Assembly (NCBI GenBank): GCA_020847395.1
Contig: JADLCD010000048.1
Location: 1-64,000, forward strand
Direction: 5' to 3'
DNA length: 64,000 nt
Source: Chitinophagaceae bacterium
GTDB taxonomy: Bacteria > Bacteroidota > Bacteroidia > Chitinophagales > Chitinophagaceae
Shown: positions 17,461-27,642 of the stretch, in pieces
Layout: every line of letters begins with the position of its first letter
How positions within the stretch are numbered: position 1 is the first letter of the stretch
The notes under the pieces: model-generated
Database searches by the model: none
Seen by the model: only the letters and a program-made list of their open reading frames with translations
What the model was told of the DNA's origin: nothing
Program-made: the position numbers and the translations under genes

Positions 17461-18903
17461 GTGAAAAGAAGATTATGTACATTTTACTTAATTCAACTCA
17501 GTATTTTACTACTTGTATGTGAGCAAAGCAATGCCCAGCAGCGAAGACTTAAAGACAAACCAAACATCATTTTTATAATTGCAGATGATTTAGGATATGG
17601 CGATATAGAACCATATGGACAAAAACTTATCAAAACGCCTCATCTTGCAAAATTTGCGAAAGAAGGTATGCGCTTTACACAATTTTATTCCGGCACTACG
17701 GTTTGCGCACCTTCCCGCGCTTCACTTATGACGGGTATGCATACCGGGCATGCCATTATACGCGGTAATAAAGAAGTGAAACCGGAGGGGCAACAGCCCA
17801 TTGCAGCCAATACCTATACTATTGCTGAAGCAATGAAAGCTGCCGGGTATACAACAGGATTATTTGGAAAATGGGGACTTGGACCAATGGAAAGCACCGG
17901 CGATCCTTTAAAACATGGCATCGACAGATTTTACGGTTATAACTGCCAGCGTGCAGCGCACAGGTATTATCCTGATCATTTATGGGATAATGAAAAAAAA
18001 GTGATACTGGAAGAAAATGAACATCTAAAAAAAACAGTTACCTACGCGCCTGATCTTATTCAGCAACAGGCATTGCAATTTATGGATGAAAATCAACAGC
18101 AACCTTTTGTAATGTTTCTTACCTATATATTACCTCATGCCGAATTACTTGTGCCGGATGATAGTATCTATCAATATTATAAAGGAAAGTTTCCGGAAAC
18201 AACTCATAAAGGAAATGATTATGGTTCTGATGCAATAGAAGCCGGCTATACATCACAACCTTTTCCGCATGCCACTTTTGCTGCAATGGTAAGCAGGCTT
18301 GATGTATATGTGGGACAGGTAATGCAAAAATTGCAGGAGTTGAATCTTGATGATAATACAATTGTATTTTTTACAAGCGATAACGGCCCACATGTAGAGG
18401 GCGGCGCTGATCCTGCTTTTTTCAATAGTGCCGGCGGATTTCGTGGCGTAAAAACAGATATTTATGAAGGCGGCATACGGGTGCCATTTATGGTAAGATG
18501 GGTGGGTAAAATAAAAGCAGGTGTTGATAATAATTATATCGGCGCTTTCTGGGATATCTTTCCCACGTTCACACAAATCGCTAAAACCGAAACGCCATCC
18601 GCTTTGGATGGAATTTCGATTCTCCCAACGCTACGTTCTTCAAAACAAGCAAAGCATGAATATTTATACTGGGAGTTTCATGCGGGAGGTGGCAAACAGG
18701 CAGTGCGCAGCGGCAACTGGAAAGCTATCAGGCTGAATGTATTTGATAAAAGTAAAACCATAGTGGAACTGTATAATCTTAATAAAGATCCAAATGAAAA
18801 AGATAATATAGCATCACTATATCCCGAAATAGTGAAAAGGCTTACAAACCTTATGGATGAAGCTCATACGCCTTCTGATTTATTTCCTTTTGGCGGGGAA
18901 TAA
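17461..18903 (+). CDS. Arylsulfatase-type sulfatase (secreted)
   Basis: A 480-residue sulfatase with an N-terminal signal peptide (residues 1-25, cleavage near SNAQQ). The metal-binding IIADDLGYGD and the activation motif C-x-P-S-R are present, with Cys82 in VCAPSRASLMTG as the residue converted to formylglycine. TSDNGPHVEGG supplies further metal ligands. It desulfates an unknown sulfate ester, probably of a polysaccharide, in the periplasm or outside. No sulfatase-maturing enzyme is in the window. The start is GTG at 17461; it gives a complete signal peptide. Confidence 0.9.
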   Translation: MKRRLCTFYLIQLSILLLVCEQSNAQQRRLKDKPNIIFIIADDLGYGDIEPYGQKLIKTPHLAKFAKEGMRFTQFYSGTTVCAPSRASLMTGMHTGHAIIRGNKEVKPEGQQPIAANTYTIAEAMKAAGYTTGLFGKWGLGPMESTGDPLKHGIDRFYGYNCQRAAHRYYPDHLWDNEKKVILEENEHLKKTVTYAPDLIQQQALQFMDENQQQPFVMFLTYILPHAELLVPDDSIYQYYKGKFPETTHKGNDYGSDAIEAGYTSQPFPHATFAAMVSRLDVYVGQVMQKLQELNLDDNTIVFFTSDNGPHVEGGADPAFFNSAGGFRGVKTDIYEGGIRVPFMVRWVGKIKAGVDNNYIGAFWDIFPTFTQIAKTETPSALDGISILPTLRSSKQAKHEYLYWEFHAGGGKQAVRSGNWKAIRLNVFDKSKTIVELYNLNKDPNEKDNIASLYPEIVKRLTNLMDEAHTPSDLFPFGGE

Positions 18904-19102
18904 GCAGAAACTGATTAAGAAGTAACCTCAGCAGTTTCCAATCTTATCTTTTATGTAAATAATTTTATCAAAAAAGTACTTAAGGATAAGTTATTTGTAA
19001 ATTCAATGTCAAAATATTGCATATATTTATTTTCACCTGCATTACTCCTGCTGACTAAATATTTACTTTACTGATAGTCCGACCAAATAATATTTATTCA
19101 TT

Positions 19103-21799
19103 ATGAATAAACTTCTAAAGTTTTTGCCGGTTTGTTTTGTTGTATTATGCCATAATATTAACGCGCAAAAACTATACGGCTTTGTTTTTGAGCAAAACAG
19201 CGGCAATAAACCAGTACCAGGAGTTATTGTAAAATCATTATTGGCAAATCAAACATTAACTACTGATAACGGCAGCTATACATTAAACTTTCAAAATGGC
19301 AAACCAGGCCATAGCGCAATACTTATTATAGAAAAAGAAAAATGGGTGATAACAGAAAAGTCAAAGCTTGAAGTAAATCTTCCACTGGATCCGTTTAATC
19401 ATCCGCACACTATAATTATGTGCAGGGCGGATGTGTGGGCTAAACAAAATCAGGACAATAAAACATTGCTTAATAAATTGCTTAATGATGCTTTACAAAA
19501 ACAAAAGGGAGCATTAAATAAGCAAAGTAAAGACTATCAAAAAACAATTGACTCGCTTGAGGAACAATATGTAAAATCTCAACGCAACCTGGGTGAGATA
19601 ACAGAAGCTTTAAGCAGCGTTAATCTTGATGAAGTATCTGGAACAGAGAAAGCCGCCTACGCCTATTTTACAGAAGGTAAAATTGAAGAGGCTATTTTGC
19701 TTCGTGAGACATTACAAAGTGAAAAAAACTTGTTAATTGCCAATCAGCGATTAAAAGAATTAAGTGACAAATCACAGATAAATGATTCAGCTTTAGCAAG
19801 CGTACATAATAGCATAAGCCTGCACCGCAGAAACTTAAAAGAAGAAATTATATTGGCGCAACTCCGTTTTGACTGGAAAACTGCTGAAAGGAAATTAAAA
19901 TTTCTTGCTGAAAACGACAGTCTTAATTATGAAAACCTTTTTAATTATGGCGATTTTTTATATAATCAAAACGATTTCAGAAAAGCTGATATAATTTTTG
20001 AAAAGCTGATATCTATATATAAAACACTAAGCCAGGCAAATCCAAATGTTTTTGGATCAAACTTAGCTGGTGCATTATATAAATCGGGGGCAATTAATAA
20101 AGCAAGATATGAATTTAATAATGCAGCAAAACTTTTTCAGCAATCCTGCAACATTTACAATAATCTATATAAAAAAGATAGTGCTACATTTATTCAGCCA
20201 CTTATTAAAACCACGATTGCTATTGCAGATATTCACGCAAGATTACGCTTGTTTTCAAAAGCCGAAAACGAATACCAACAAGCAATAACGGTTATTAATC
20301 AAATTAAAACCGCAAACAATAATACTTACACTTCACTATTGGCAGAAATACAAAATGGGCAGGCTGAGTTGAGTATGTATGCAAACGATTTTACTGCTGC
20401 AGAAAAATTACTTAAAGAGGCATTAAATACACAAAAAAAATTAGACAGTATAAATCCTTCATTATCACAGGAACTTGATATTTCAGCCATTCAAACAAAA
20501 CTCGCGGCAGTATATATTCAGCAGAAAAAGTTTGATGCAGCCAGGGTATTATTGGGACGTTCATTAAATTTATACGAAAAATTTCAACAAACCTCCCCGT
20601 CGGTTTTTAATCCATTGGTTGCAGAAATACAAACATACATGGGAAGTGTATACATGGCAAGAGCAGACCTTGGCACTTACGCTGTAAACAAACCAGATAG
20701 TACTACCGCTCACAATTACTTTAGTCACTCCCTGCAATCCTTTCGTAAACTATCCATTGAAGCTCCGGAAGTATATGAACCTGCGCTGGCTAATACTTGT
20801 TACAATTTTGGAGTGTTTTTTAATGAAGCGTTAGAGACAGATTCTGCTGAAGCATTATATACTGAGGCTATTTCATTGTATGAAAAATTTGCCGGTCAAA
20901 ACCCGGCCGCATTTGACATACAATTAGCCACGGCTCAGCAAAAGCTGGCGAAATTATATACGCTTCACAATAGCGAATCTGCAAAAATATTGCTGAACAA
21001 AGCGCTCGCTATCTATCAAAAGCATGCTGCCGCAAAAGAAAATATGGAAGCTGAAATTGCAGGTGTGATGTTCGATATTGCCGTTACAAATTATTACTCA
21101 AGAAGCGTATTTTCAAAAGAAGAGAACGAACGAACGCTTAAACAAAACCTGCAGCAGTTTAAAAACCTTTTAACTAATTATGAAGTGCTGGATAAAAAGA
21201 AGCCCGGCACATACCAGGAAGATATTCAATCAATCAAAACTTTTATAATAACTGTTGAAAGTGAGATAAAAAGGGTTAATGAAACTGACCCATCAATATA
21301 TACTTCAACAACTGATTCAGCAAGAGCTGCGCAAGAGTTAAATGGCATTATGTATGATATTCAGTCGGCTACTACACTAAGCAATAAACTCATGTTGCAA
21401 CAATCCCTGGTTACCAGGGAAAAGAACTATATAAAATCCGGTGTTTTTTCGGATATAATATCATTAGGGCATGATTTAAATGGATTATCGTGGTATTTGT
21501 TATTCAGCAAAAAATACAAAGATGCAGAAGATGCCGCTAAAGAAGCATTGAATCCAGCCTTTAAAAAGCCGGTAAATTATGATATGGAGATAGAATATGC
21601 AAAAGTAAACCTCGCACATGCGCTTTTATTGCAGAACAAATATGATGATGCAAAAAAAATATATACATCATTAAAAGGAAAGAATTATGTAGATGGAACC
21701 AGCTATGTGAGTATGTGTTTAGATGATATAGATCAATTGGAAAAAGCAGGAATAACACATAAAGATTTTGAGAAGATCAAAATTTTGATGGTAGAATAA
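19103..21799 (+). CDS. Exported TPR-repeat protein, partner of the TIR protein
   Basis: An 898-residue protein. Signal peptide MNKLLKFLPVCFVVLCHNINAQ, a CarboxypepD_reg-like domain (about 23-105, LYGFVFEQNSGNKPVPGVIVKS), a Lys/Gln-rich helical stretch (115-160), then a long helical region with TPR-like repeats (about 240-700; e.g. FNYGDFLYNQNDFRKADIIF, AAVYIQQKKFDAARVLLGRS). No catalytic motif is visible. It ends 12 bases before the TIR gene on the same strand, so the two form one transcription unit. The shared beta-sandwich type suggests both act on the periplasmic side. Confidence 0.75.
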   Translation: MNKLLKFLPVCFVVLCHNINAQKLYGFVFEQNSGNKPVPGVIVKSLLANQTLTTDNGSYTLNFQNGKPGHSAILIIEKEKWVITEKSKLEVNLPLDPFNHPHTIIMCRADVWAKQNQDNKTLLNKLLNDALQKQKGALNKQSKDYQKTIDSLEEQYVKSQRNLGEITEALSSVNLDEVSGTEKAAYAYFTEGKIEEAILLRETLQSEKNLLIANQRLKELSDKSQINDSALASVHNSISLHRRNLKEEIILAQLRFDWKTAERKLKFLAENDSLNYENLFNYGDFLYNQNDFRKADIIFEKLISIYKTLSQANPNVFGSNLAGALYKSGAINKARYEFNNAAKLFQQSCNIYNNLYKKDSATFIQPLIKTTIAIADIHARLRLFSKAENEYQQAITVINQIKTANNNTYTSLLAEIQNGQAELSMYANDFTAAEKLLKEALNTQKKLDSINPSLSQELDISAIQTKLAAVYIQQKKFDAARVLLGRSLNLYEKFQQTSPSVFNPLVAEIQTYMGSVYMARADLGTYAVNKPDSTTAHNYFSHSLQSFRKLSIEAPEVYEPALANTCYNFGVFFNEALETDSAEALYTEAISLYEKFAGQNPAAFDIQLATAQQKLAKLYTLHNSESAKILLNKALAIYQKHAAAKENMEAEIAGVMFDIAVTNYYSRSVFSKEENERTLKQNLQQFKNLLTNYEVLDKKKPGTYQEDIQSIKTFIITVESEIKRVNETDPSIYTSTTDSARAAQELNGIMYDIQSATTLSNKLMLQQSLVTREKNYIKSGVFSDIISLGHDLNGLSWYLLFSKKYKDAEDAAKEALNPAFKKPVNYDMEIEYAKVNLAHALLLQNKYDDAKKIYTSLKGKNYVDGTSYVSMCLDDIDQLEKAGITHKDFEKIKILMVE

Positions 21800-21811
21800 A
21801 CCTTGTAACAA

Positions 21812-22882
21812 ATGACAGAAGATCAGGAAAAATCAATAGATATTTTCATTTCATTTAAAAGTGCTGATATTGAATTAGCAGAATCAATTTATAATTATTT
21901 GCGCTCAAATGGTTTGTCTGTTTTTCTATCATCTGAAACTTTGCCGCAATTAGGGAGCAGCGATTACCGTAAGGCTATTGATAAAGCATTGGATGAATGT
22001 AAGCATATGATTGTAGTTAGCAGTAAAGTGGAATACCTGAACTCATCCTGGGTTGAAGCTGAATGGGGGTTTTACGTTGGAGAAAAAAGGGCAGGAAGAA
22101 AAAAGGGGAATATTTTAACCGTTGTAACCGATGATATTGAAATTAAAGATTTACCTGCAAGCCTTCGGTACTACCAGGTTATTTTCTACAGCAAAGATAA
22201 CCTTGATCAGATTGCCGCCTATGTTGGCAAAGATTATGAAGACCCCCAGTACAAACCCAAACCGAAAAATTTTTTCAAATCAAAGAAAATATTGCCAGGT
22301 ATTTTAATATTAGCCGCAGGTATGGGTATATGGTATTATATCAATGAAAAAAACAAGCCTTTTGATGTTACTGTTTTTGCAGAAAAGGAAAAAGTATTGC
22401 AATTAAATGCGGATTACCCTGCATTTGAAAGCGGGTTGTTAAGTTTATATATCGGTAATAAAGAAGACAGCAGAACTATTCTGCCCAATCAGCCCGTTAC
22501 GTTTCAGCAAGTGCCGGCATCTTTTGTACATCAGAAAATTGCTGCAAAAATTACTTCTCCTTATTGGAAACTTGCTGCGGATTCTATAGTTATCAGTAAG
22601 TTGCCGGTTCACTTACCATTAATACCTAACGGAGCATTGGCAAATATTTATGGGAATATTAAAGATATACGGGGTGAAGCTGTTGCAGATTGCTCAATAA
22701 TCATTGACACAGATACTACTGTAAATAGTAGTGCAACAGGGTTCTTCAAAATAACATTACCTTATCATATGCAAAAGAGCCAATACAAGCTAACTGTCAA
22801 CAAAAAAAACTATCAATCCCAGCGCCTGGATTATTTTCCTGGTTCGGGAAATATAGATGTCATTATGAAAAAACCAAAGTAA
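21812..22882 (+). CDS. Membrane-anchored TIR-domain protein
   Basis: A 356-residue protein. The TIR domain (about 8-140) begins DIFISFKSADIELAESIYNYL and has SSWVEAEWGF; Glu84 lies four residues after Trp80, the spacing of the catalytic Trp/Glu of NAD-cleaving TIR domains such as SARM1. A single membrane helix follows (about 160-177, after KSKK). The C-terminal part (180-356) ends in a CarboxypepD_reg-like domain (274-356). There is no signal peptide and the positive residues precede the helix, so TIR should be cytoplasmic and the C-terminus periplasmic. NADase activity is inferred, not shown. Confidence 0.8.
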   Translation: MTEDQEKSIDIFISFKSADIELAESIYNYLRSNGLSVFLSSETLPQLGSSDYRKAIDKALDECKHMIVVSSKVEYLNSSWVEAEWGFYVGEKRAGRKKGNILTVVTDDIEIKDLPASLRYYQVIFYSKDNLDQIAAYVGKDYEDPQYKPKPKNFFKSKKILPGILILAAGMGIWYYINEKNKPFDVTVFAEKEKVLQLNADYPAFESGLLSLYIGNKEDSRTILPNQPVTFQQVPASFVHQKIAAKITSPYWKLAADSIVISKLPVHLPLIPNGALANIYGNIKDIRGEAVADCSIIIDTDTTVNSSATGFFKITLPYHMQKSQYKLTVNKKNYQSQRLDYFPGSGNIDVIMKKPK

Positions 22883-22892
22883 GGTTACCTGC

Positions 22893-23276
22893 TTATCTCT
22901 TAATGGCTATTTTTCTTTTGGCATAGAAATAATCAATCAGCAACACAGCAATCAAAATAGCCAATCCAAAAAATTCTCTTGTATCTTCTATCCACGGAGT
23001 AGAGGCTTTCATAGTTGCTGCAATATTTTCGGCATTATGCTCAGTTACCCAATCCCACACGCCATTTTTCTCTACAAACTTATATATAGCATATAATGTA
23101 AAAACAGCAACGCCGGTTAAATATGCTGCGGGGTAATATTTATTTTTTGCAGCCAACCAGCAAAATACGGCCCCATACATATAAATGGGTATCCACACAT
23201 AAGGGTCGGGATCGTTGTATTGTAATGCAGCAGAAAAAATAAAAAGCAGGCAAAAGATGATGTTGAAGATTTTCAT
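22893..23276 (-). CDS. TMEM220-family membrane protein
   Basis: A 127-residue protein with four hydrophobic segments and the family motif ALQYNDPDPYVWIPIY near residue 17. This is the transmembrane family 220 signature; function is unknown in bacteria. It is convergent with the TIR gene, ten bases apart. Confidence 0.75.
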   Translation of the reverse strand: MKIFNIIFCLLFIFSAALQYNDPDPYVWIPIYMYGAVFCWLAAKNKYYPAAYLTGVAVFTLYAIYKFVEKNGVWDWVTEHNAENIAATMKASTPWIEDTREFFGLAILIAVLLIDYFYAKRKIAIKR

Positions 23277-23371
23277 AATTGCAATTTACAAACCAAATAG
23301 AATTATACAGTATATTCCATATACGGTTAGCAATTATTTTTTCCAGGAAAAGCTTTTACTTCTTTTATTCT

Positions 23372-24748
23372 TTATTTAGTTCTGCCCCAGCCAAACCAGT
23401 CATTAAAATTGGCATAAATAAGCAGGCTGAATAAAATAACCATACCTACAATTTGCGCGTATTCCAAAAACTTATCGCTTGGTTTTCTGCCGGAGATCAT
23501 TTCAACCAACGTAAACAATACATGCCCGCCATCTAATGCAGGTATTGGTAAAAGATTCATAAATGCCAGCGCTAACGAAAAGAATGCGGTAATATTCCAG
23601 AATCCTTCCCAATCCCAACCGGTATTTGGGAAAACAGAACCCATCGCTTTGAAACCGCCAACGCCTTTATAAGCTCCGGTTTTAGGAGATAATATTAATT
23701 TAAACTGGTCAATATAGTATTTCAATTTTTTGCCTGCAAACTTTACGCCTGCAGGAAATGATTCAAAGAACCCGTAATTAATAACATTCAACTTTAATAC
23801 ACCCAAACTATCCAAATCAGTAATTGAACCTGCTAATGTAAAACCAAGTTGTCCTTTATCATTTACCGGCGCCTGAAACCTGACAGTATCGTTGCCTCTC
23901 AAAACACCCACTTCAATATTTTTTCCTTTACTATCACCTAACATAGTAGAGAATTGATCAAAGAATTGTGCTGAAGTATTATTAACGGAAAGTATTTTAT
24001 CGCCTGGTCTTAACCCGGCTTTAAATGCATTACTTGTATCTGCCACTATTTTTGCAACAACAGGAATGCGTGGCTCCAGCAATGTTATACGGCTCCGGCG
24101 CTTTTCAACCAATTGCCCGATAAGATCAACAGGCAATGTTATTGATTCCATTTTGCCATCTCGCTCCACTTTTACCGTTCCGCCTAAAATTAATTGAGGA
24201 ACAATGTCTGTATAATCATCAATGGTTCTATCTCCTACGGCAAGTATTTTATCCCCGTTTTTAAATCCAAGCTCAAACATCAAACTATCAGAAAATGCAA
24301 GCCCGTATTTCATAGAGCTTACCGGCACTTTCTTTTCACCCCATGTAAAAAGAATCATACTATAGATAAGAAAGGCAAGCAACACATTCATGGTTACGCC
24401 GCCGATCATAATGATCAGCCTTTGCCATGCCGGCTTACTCCTGAACTCCCAGGGTTTTGGCGGTTGCTTCATTTGTTCCTTGTCCATGCTTTCATCAACC
24501 ATACCCGATATTTTTACATAGCCACCCAATGGCAGCCAGCCAATACCATATACAGTCTCTCCAATTTTTTTCTTGAACAAAGAAAACCAGGGATCGAAGA
24601 AAAGATAGAATTTTTCTACCCGGCATTTAAACCATTTTGCAGTAATGTAATGCCCGAATTCGTGAACGATAACTAATATTGAGAGTGCTAATAATAATTG
24701 CACTGCCTGCAAACCCACCTGCGCCCAATTGATTGCTAATAATGTCAT
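23372..24748 (-). CDS. rseP: RIP metalloprotease RseP (site-2 protease)
   Basis: A 458-residue intramembrane zinc protease. The zinc site HEFGH is at residues 29-33 in the first helix, the third zinc ligand is in NLLPIPALDGGH near the C-terminus, and PDZ-like regions lie between (about 125-310). In other bacteria it cleaves anti-sigma factors after a first periplasmic cut. It sits 93 bases after dxr on the same strand, a common Bacteroidota pairing, and may share its transcript. Confidence 0.93.
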   Translation of the reverse strand: MTLLAINWAQVGLQAVQLLLALSILVIVHEFGHYITAKWFKCRVEKFYLFFDPWFSLFKKKIGETVYGIGWLPLGGYVKISGMVDESMDKEQMKQPPKPWEFRSKPAWQRLIIMIGGVTMNVLLAFLIYSMILFTWGEKKVPVSSMKYGLAFSDSLMFELGFKNGDKILAVGDRTIDDYTDIVPQLILGGTVKVERDGKMESITLPVDLIGQLVEKRRSRITLLEPRIPVVAKIVADTSNAFKAGLRPGDKILSVNNTSAQFFDQFSTMLGDSKGKNIEVGVLRGNDTVRFQAPVNDKGQLGFTLAGSITDLDSLGVLKLNVINYGFFESFPAGVKFAGKKLKYYIDQFKLILSPKTGAYKGVGGFKAMGSVFPNTGWDWEGFWNITAFFSLALAFMNLLPIPALDGGHVLFTLVEMISGRKPSDKFLEYAQIVGMVILFSLLIYANFNDWFGWGRTK

Positions 24749-24841
24749 ATTAATTTAAATAGACCCGCTATTACGGGCCGAGGTTGTAAATAAAAGTAAA
24801 AATCGATGATTAATTGTGTTAAATGGTATAAAATTGCTGTT

Positions 24842-25996
24842 TTAGAGATTGATTAGCGAAGCCGCAAAATTACGGGCCTCTGCATCGCTCTCAAAATATT
24901 CTTCGAGCGTGGGTTGAGAAATATGTTTGATCTTGTCCATTGCCCGCTCTACCAGTTCAGTCATATCAAGAAAACCGATACGGTTTCTCAAAAATCCATA
25001 CACAGCAATTTCGTTTGCGGCATTCATTATACAGGGCATATTGCCTCCCTGGTTTAATGCCTCTACAGCAAGTGCCAGGTTGCGGAATGTTTTTATATCC
25101 GGTTGTTCAAAATGCAACGAGGCAGCCCTGGAAAGATCATACCTCGGAAATTTATTAGGTATCCGTTGCGGAAACGCTAATGCATATTGTATCGGCAATT
25201 TCATATCCGGCAAACCCATCTGCGCTTTTATGCTTCCATCTTCAAACTGCACCATAGAGTGGATGATGCTCTGTGGATGAACAATCACCTGTATCTGATC
25301 AGGATTCAGGTTAAACAACCACTTAGCTTCAATCATTTCCAAACCCTTGTTCATTAATGTAGCGGAATCAACAGAAATTTTGGCGCCCATATTCCAGTTG
25401 GGGTGCTGAAGCGCATGTTCCTTTTTTACATTCACCAAAAAGTTAGGCTTCTTGCCAAGAAACGGGCCGCCCGAAGCCGTGAGAATAACTTTCTCAATTT
25501 TGTTTCTTGTTTCGCCAACAAGGCATTGAAAAATGGCTGAATGTTCAGAATCTACCGGGATGATGGGCACACGCTTTTCAACCGCTTTCTGCATTACGAT
25601 ATCGCCGGCAACTACCAACGTTTCTTTATTGGCTAATGCAATTACCTTACCTGCTTCAACAGCTTTTAATGTAGATTTTAAACCTGCAAAACCTACTATC
25701 GCTGCCAGCATCATATCATAGGTATCAAAGGCTGCCACTTCTTCCAGGGCTTTTTCGCCGGCAAAAACTTTTACATCAGTTCCTGCCAACGCTTCTTTTA
25801 CCACCGGGTATTTTGCTTCATTTACTATTACAACAGCATTGGGGTTAAATTTTTTTGCCTGTTGTATCAGCAGGTTTTCATTAGAATTTGCTGTAAGAAT
25901 TTCCACTTCAAACCTATCCGGATTTTCAGCAATTACTTCCAGTGCCTGTGTACCGATTGAGCCGGTTGAGCCAAATATGCCTATTCTTTTTTTCAT
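24842..25996 (-). CDS. dxr: 1-deoxy-D-xylulose 5-phosphate reductoisomerase
   Basis: A 384-residue DXR, second enzyme of the MEP isoprenoid pathway. The NADPH site GSTGSIGTQALEVI is at residues 8-21, ANKETLVVAG and DSEHSAIFQC carry the metal and substrate residues, and HPNWNMGAKISVDSATLMNK is the flexible loop region. Length is normal. It starts five bases after the GH3-like gene ends, so those two are co-transcribed. Confidence 0.96.
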   Translation of the reverse strand: MKKRIGIFGSTGSIGTQALEVIAENPDRFEVEILTANSNENLLIQQAKKFNPNAVVIVNEAKYPVVKEALAGTDVKVFAGEKALEEVAAFDTYDMMLAAIVGFAGLKSTLKAVEAGKVIALANKETLVVAGDIVMQKAVEKRVPIIPVDSEHSAIFQCLVGETRNKIEKVILTASGGPFLGKKPNFLVNVKKEHALQHPNWNMGAKISVDSATLMNKGLEMIEAKWLFNLNPDQIQVIVHPQSIIHSMVQFEDGSIKAQMGLPDMKLPIQYALAFPQRIPNKFPRYDLSRAASLHFEQPDIKTFRNLALAVEALNQGGNMPCIMNAANEIAVYGFLRNRIGFLDMTELVERAMDKIKHISQPTLEEYFESDAEARNFAASLINL

Positions 25997-26001
25997 TCCT
26001 T

Positions 26002-27501
26002 TTATACCTCCTGAACGTATTTTGAAAGCTCATCTGCAATTTTCCTGTCGTTACTCAACCTGGGCACTTTGTTTTGTCCGCCAAGCTTTCCAACGCTTTT
26101 CATGTAATCTATAAAACCATTTTTTCTAACGGGTCGTATTTTTAGTGTTTGAAGAATATTACCCACAATTAAATCATCGTAATAAATATTCTTTTGGCGG
26201 AGGTTAAGGTCAACCTCAGCGGTGAATGCATCCATATTCGCCGGGCGATCTTCAAACTCTACAAACCACTCGTGGTAGCTTTTACCTTTACCTTGTTCTA
26301 CCATTGGCGCTACGGTAAACTCCGTAATTTTTACGCCACCTTTTTCTGCGGCCTTCATCAGGCTATATTCTACTTCTTCACCAATTACATGCTCACCAAA
26401 AGCTGATATATAATGTTTGATGCGGCCGGTTACCACAATCCGGTATGGGTTCAGCGACACAAATTTTACAGTATCTCCAATATTATAACCCCATAAACCG
26501 GCATTGCTGTTAACAATAAGCGCATAGTTTTCGCCAACCTTCACATCTTTTAAAGTTAAGCGTTTTGGATTAGGTTGCCCCATTTCCTGCACCGGCAAAA
26601 ACTCGAAAAAAATTCCGAAATCGGTATTCAGTAATAACCCTTCATATTTTTGGGAATCCTGGAAAGCAAAAAAACATTCAGAAGCGGGGTAGGTTTCAAT
26701 GGTATCAATTTTTTGACCAATACTCTCAAACAATTTCCCTTTGTAAGGTTCAAAGTTTACGCCGCCCTGTACCAATACGCTGAAATTTGGGAAAAGCGCT
26801 TTTATTTTCTTGCCGCTTCTGTGCTGCAGCCTGTCAAAATACATTTGTACCCATGGTGGAATACCGCTGATCACTGTCATATCCTGATCAATGGTTTCAT
26901 CTACTATTTTTTCAAGCTTGGTTTCCCAATCTTCAATACAATTGGTTTCGTAACTGGGCAACTGGTTGGTGCGCAGGTATCTTGGTATAAGGTGGTTGGA
27001 TATACCGCTTAGCCTGCCGGTTGGTATTCCTCCTACCCTTTCCAGTTCAGGGCTACCGCTCAAAAAAATCATTTTTCCATTGGCACAGGAGTAATTACCG
27101 GTTTCCGTCATATAACAGAAAAAGGCATTTCTCGCCGTATCAAAATGATTATCTACCGAGTCTTTGGTAATAGGTATATACTTGGTTCCACTGGTTGTGC
27201 CGGAAGTTTTAGCAAAATATAGTGGTAGCCCCTTCCACAATATATTATGCTTTCCCTGCTTGATCAGTTCTATATAGGGCTTAAAAGCCTCGTAATCCCG
27301 TAAGGGAACCGCCTGGCTGAATTCATGATGATTATTGACATTGTTGAACCCATGCTCCTGCCCGAACTGGGTTTTTTTCCCGGTTTTCAGCAGGTCTTTC
27401 AAAATACGCTCCTGGTCTTCCAGGGCGGTATACATGGATTTTTTAATTTGTTTATATATATATCCGGCAAATGGCTTTGCCAGAAGAGATTTGATCTTCA
27501 T
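26002..27501 (-). CDS. GH3-type acyl-adenylating protein
   Basis: A 499-residue member of the GH3 auxin-responsive family, adenylate-forming enzymes related to acyl-CoA ligases. The ATP-binding P-loop KTSGTTSGTKYIPIT is near residue 94, and YPASECFFAFQ and TGRIKHYISAFGEHV match the later adenylation motifs. Bacterial members are mostly uncharacterised; plant ones join amino acids to hormones. The partner substrate is unknown. It is first in the GH3-dxr-rseP unit on the minus strand and divergent from rplU. Confidence 0.85.
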   Translation of the reverse strand: MKIKSLLAKPFAGYIYKQIKKSMYTALEDQERILKDLLKTGKKTQFGQEHGFNNVNNHHEFSQAVPLRDYEAFKPYIELIKQGKHNILWKGLPLYFAKTSGTTSGTKYIPITKDSVDNHFDTARNAFFCYMTETGNYSCANGKMIFLSGSPELERVGGIPTGRLSGISNHLIPRYLRTNQLPSYETNCIEDWETKLEKIVDETIDQDMTVISGIPPWVQMYFDRLQHRSGKKIKALFPNFSVLVQGGVNFEPYKGKLFESIGQKIDTIETYPASECFFAFQDSQKYEGLLLNTDFGIFFEFLPVQEMGQPNPKRLTLKDVKVGENYALIVNSNAGLWGYNIGDTVKFVSLNPYRIVVTGRIKHYISAFGEHVIGEEVEYSLMKAAEKGGVKITEFTVAPMVEQGKGKSYHEWFVEFEDRPANMDAFTAEVDLNLRQKNIYYDDLIVGNILQTLKIRPVRKNGFIDYMKSVGKLGGQNKVPRLSNDRKIADELSKYVQEV

Positions 27502-27591
27502 TTATTTATGCAAGAATAGTTGAGGCTGCAAAGATAACTTTACCCCTGCAAAGACAGGCGTTAAAGGCTTGAAGTTTTTTTCACTCAATTA

Positions 27592-27622
27592 TTTGAAAGA
27601 AACAAAATTAACCCTACCTTTG
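27592..27622 (+). promoter_or_regulatory. Promoter of rplU-rpmA
   Basis: TTTG (27592-27595) and TACCTTTG (27615-27622) are 19 bases apart, a full match to the Bacteroidota consensus. The ATG of rplU is 20 bases past the -7 element. Confidence 0.75.
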
Positions 27623-27642
27623 CACTCCTTAAAATTTGACTC

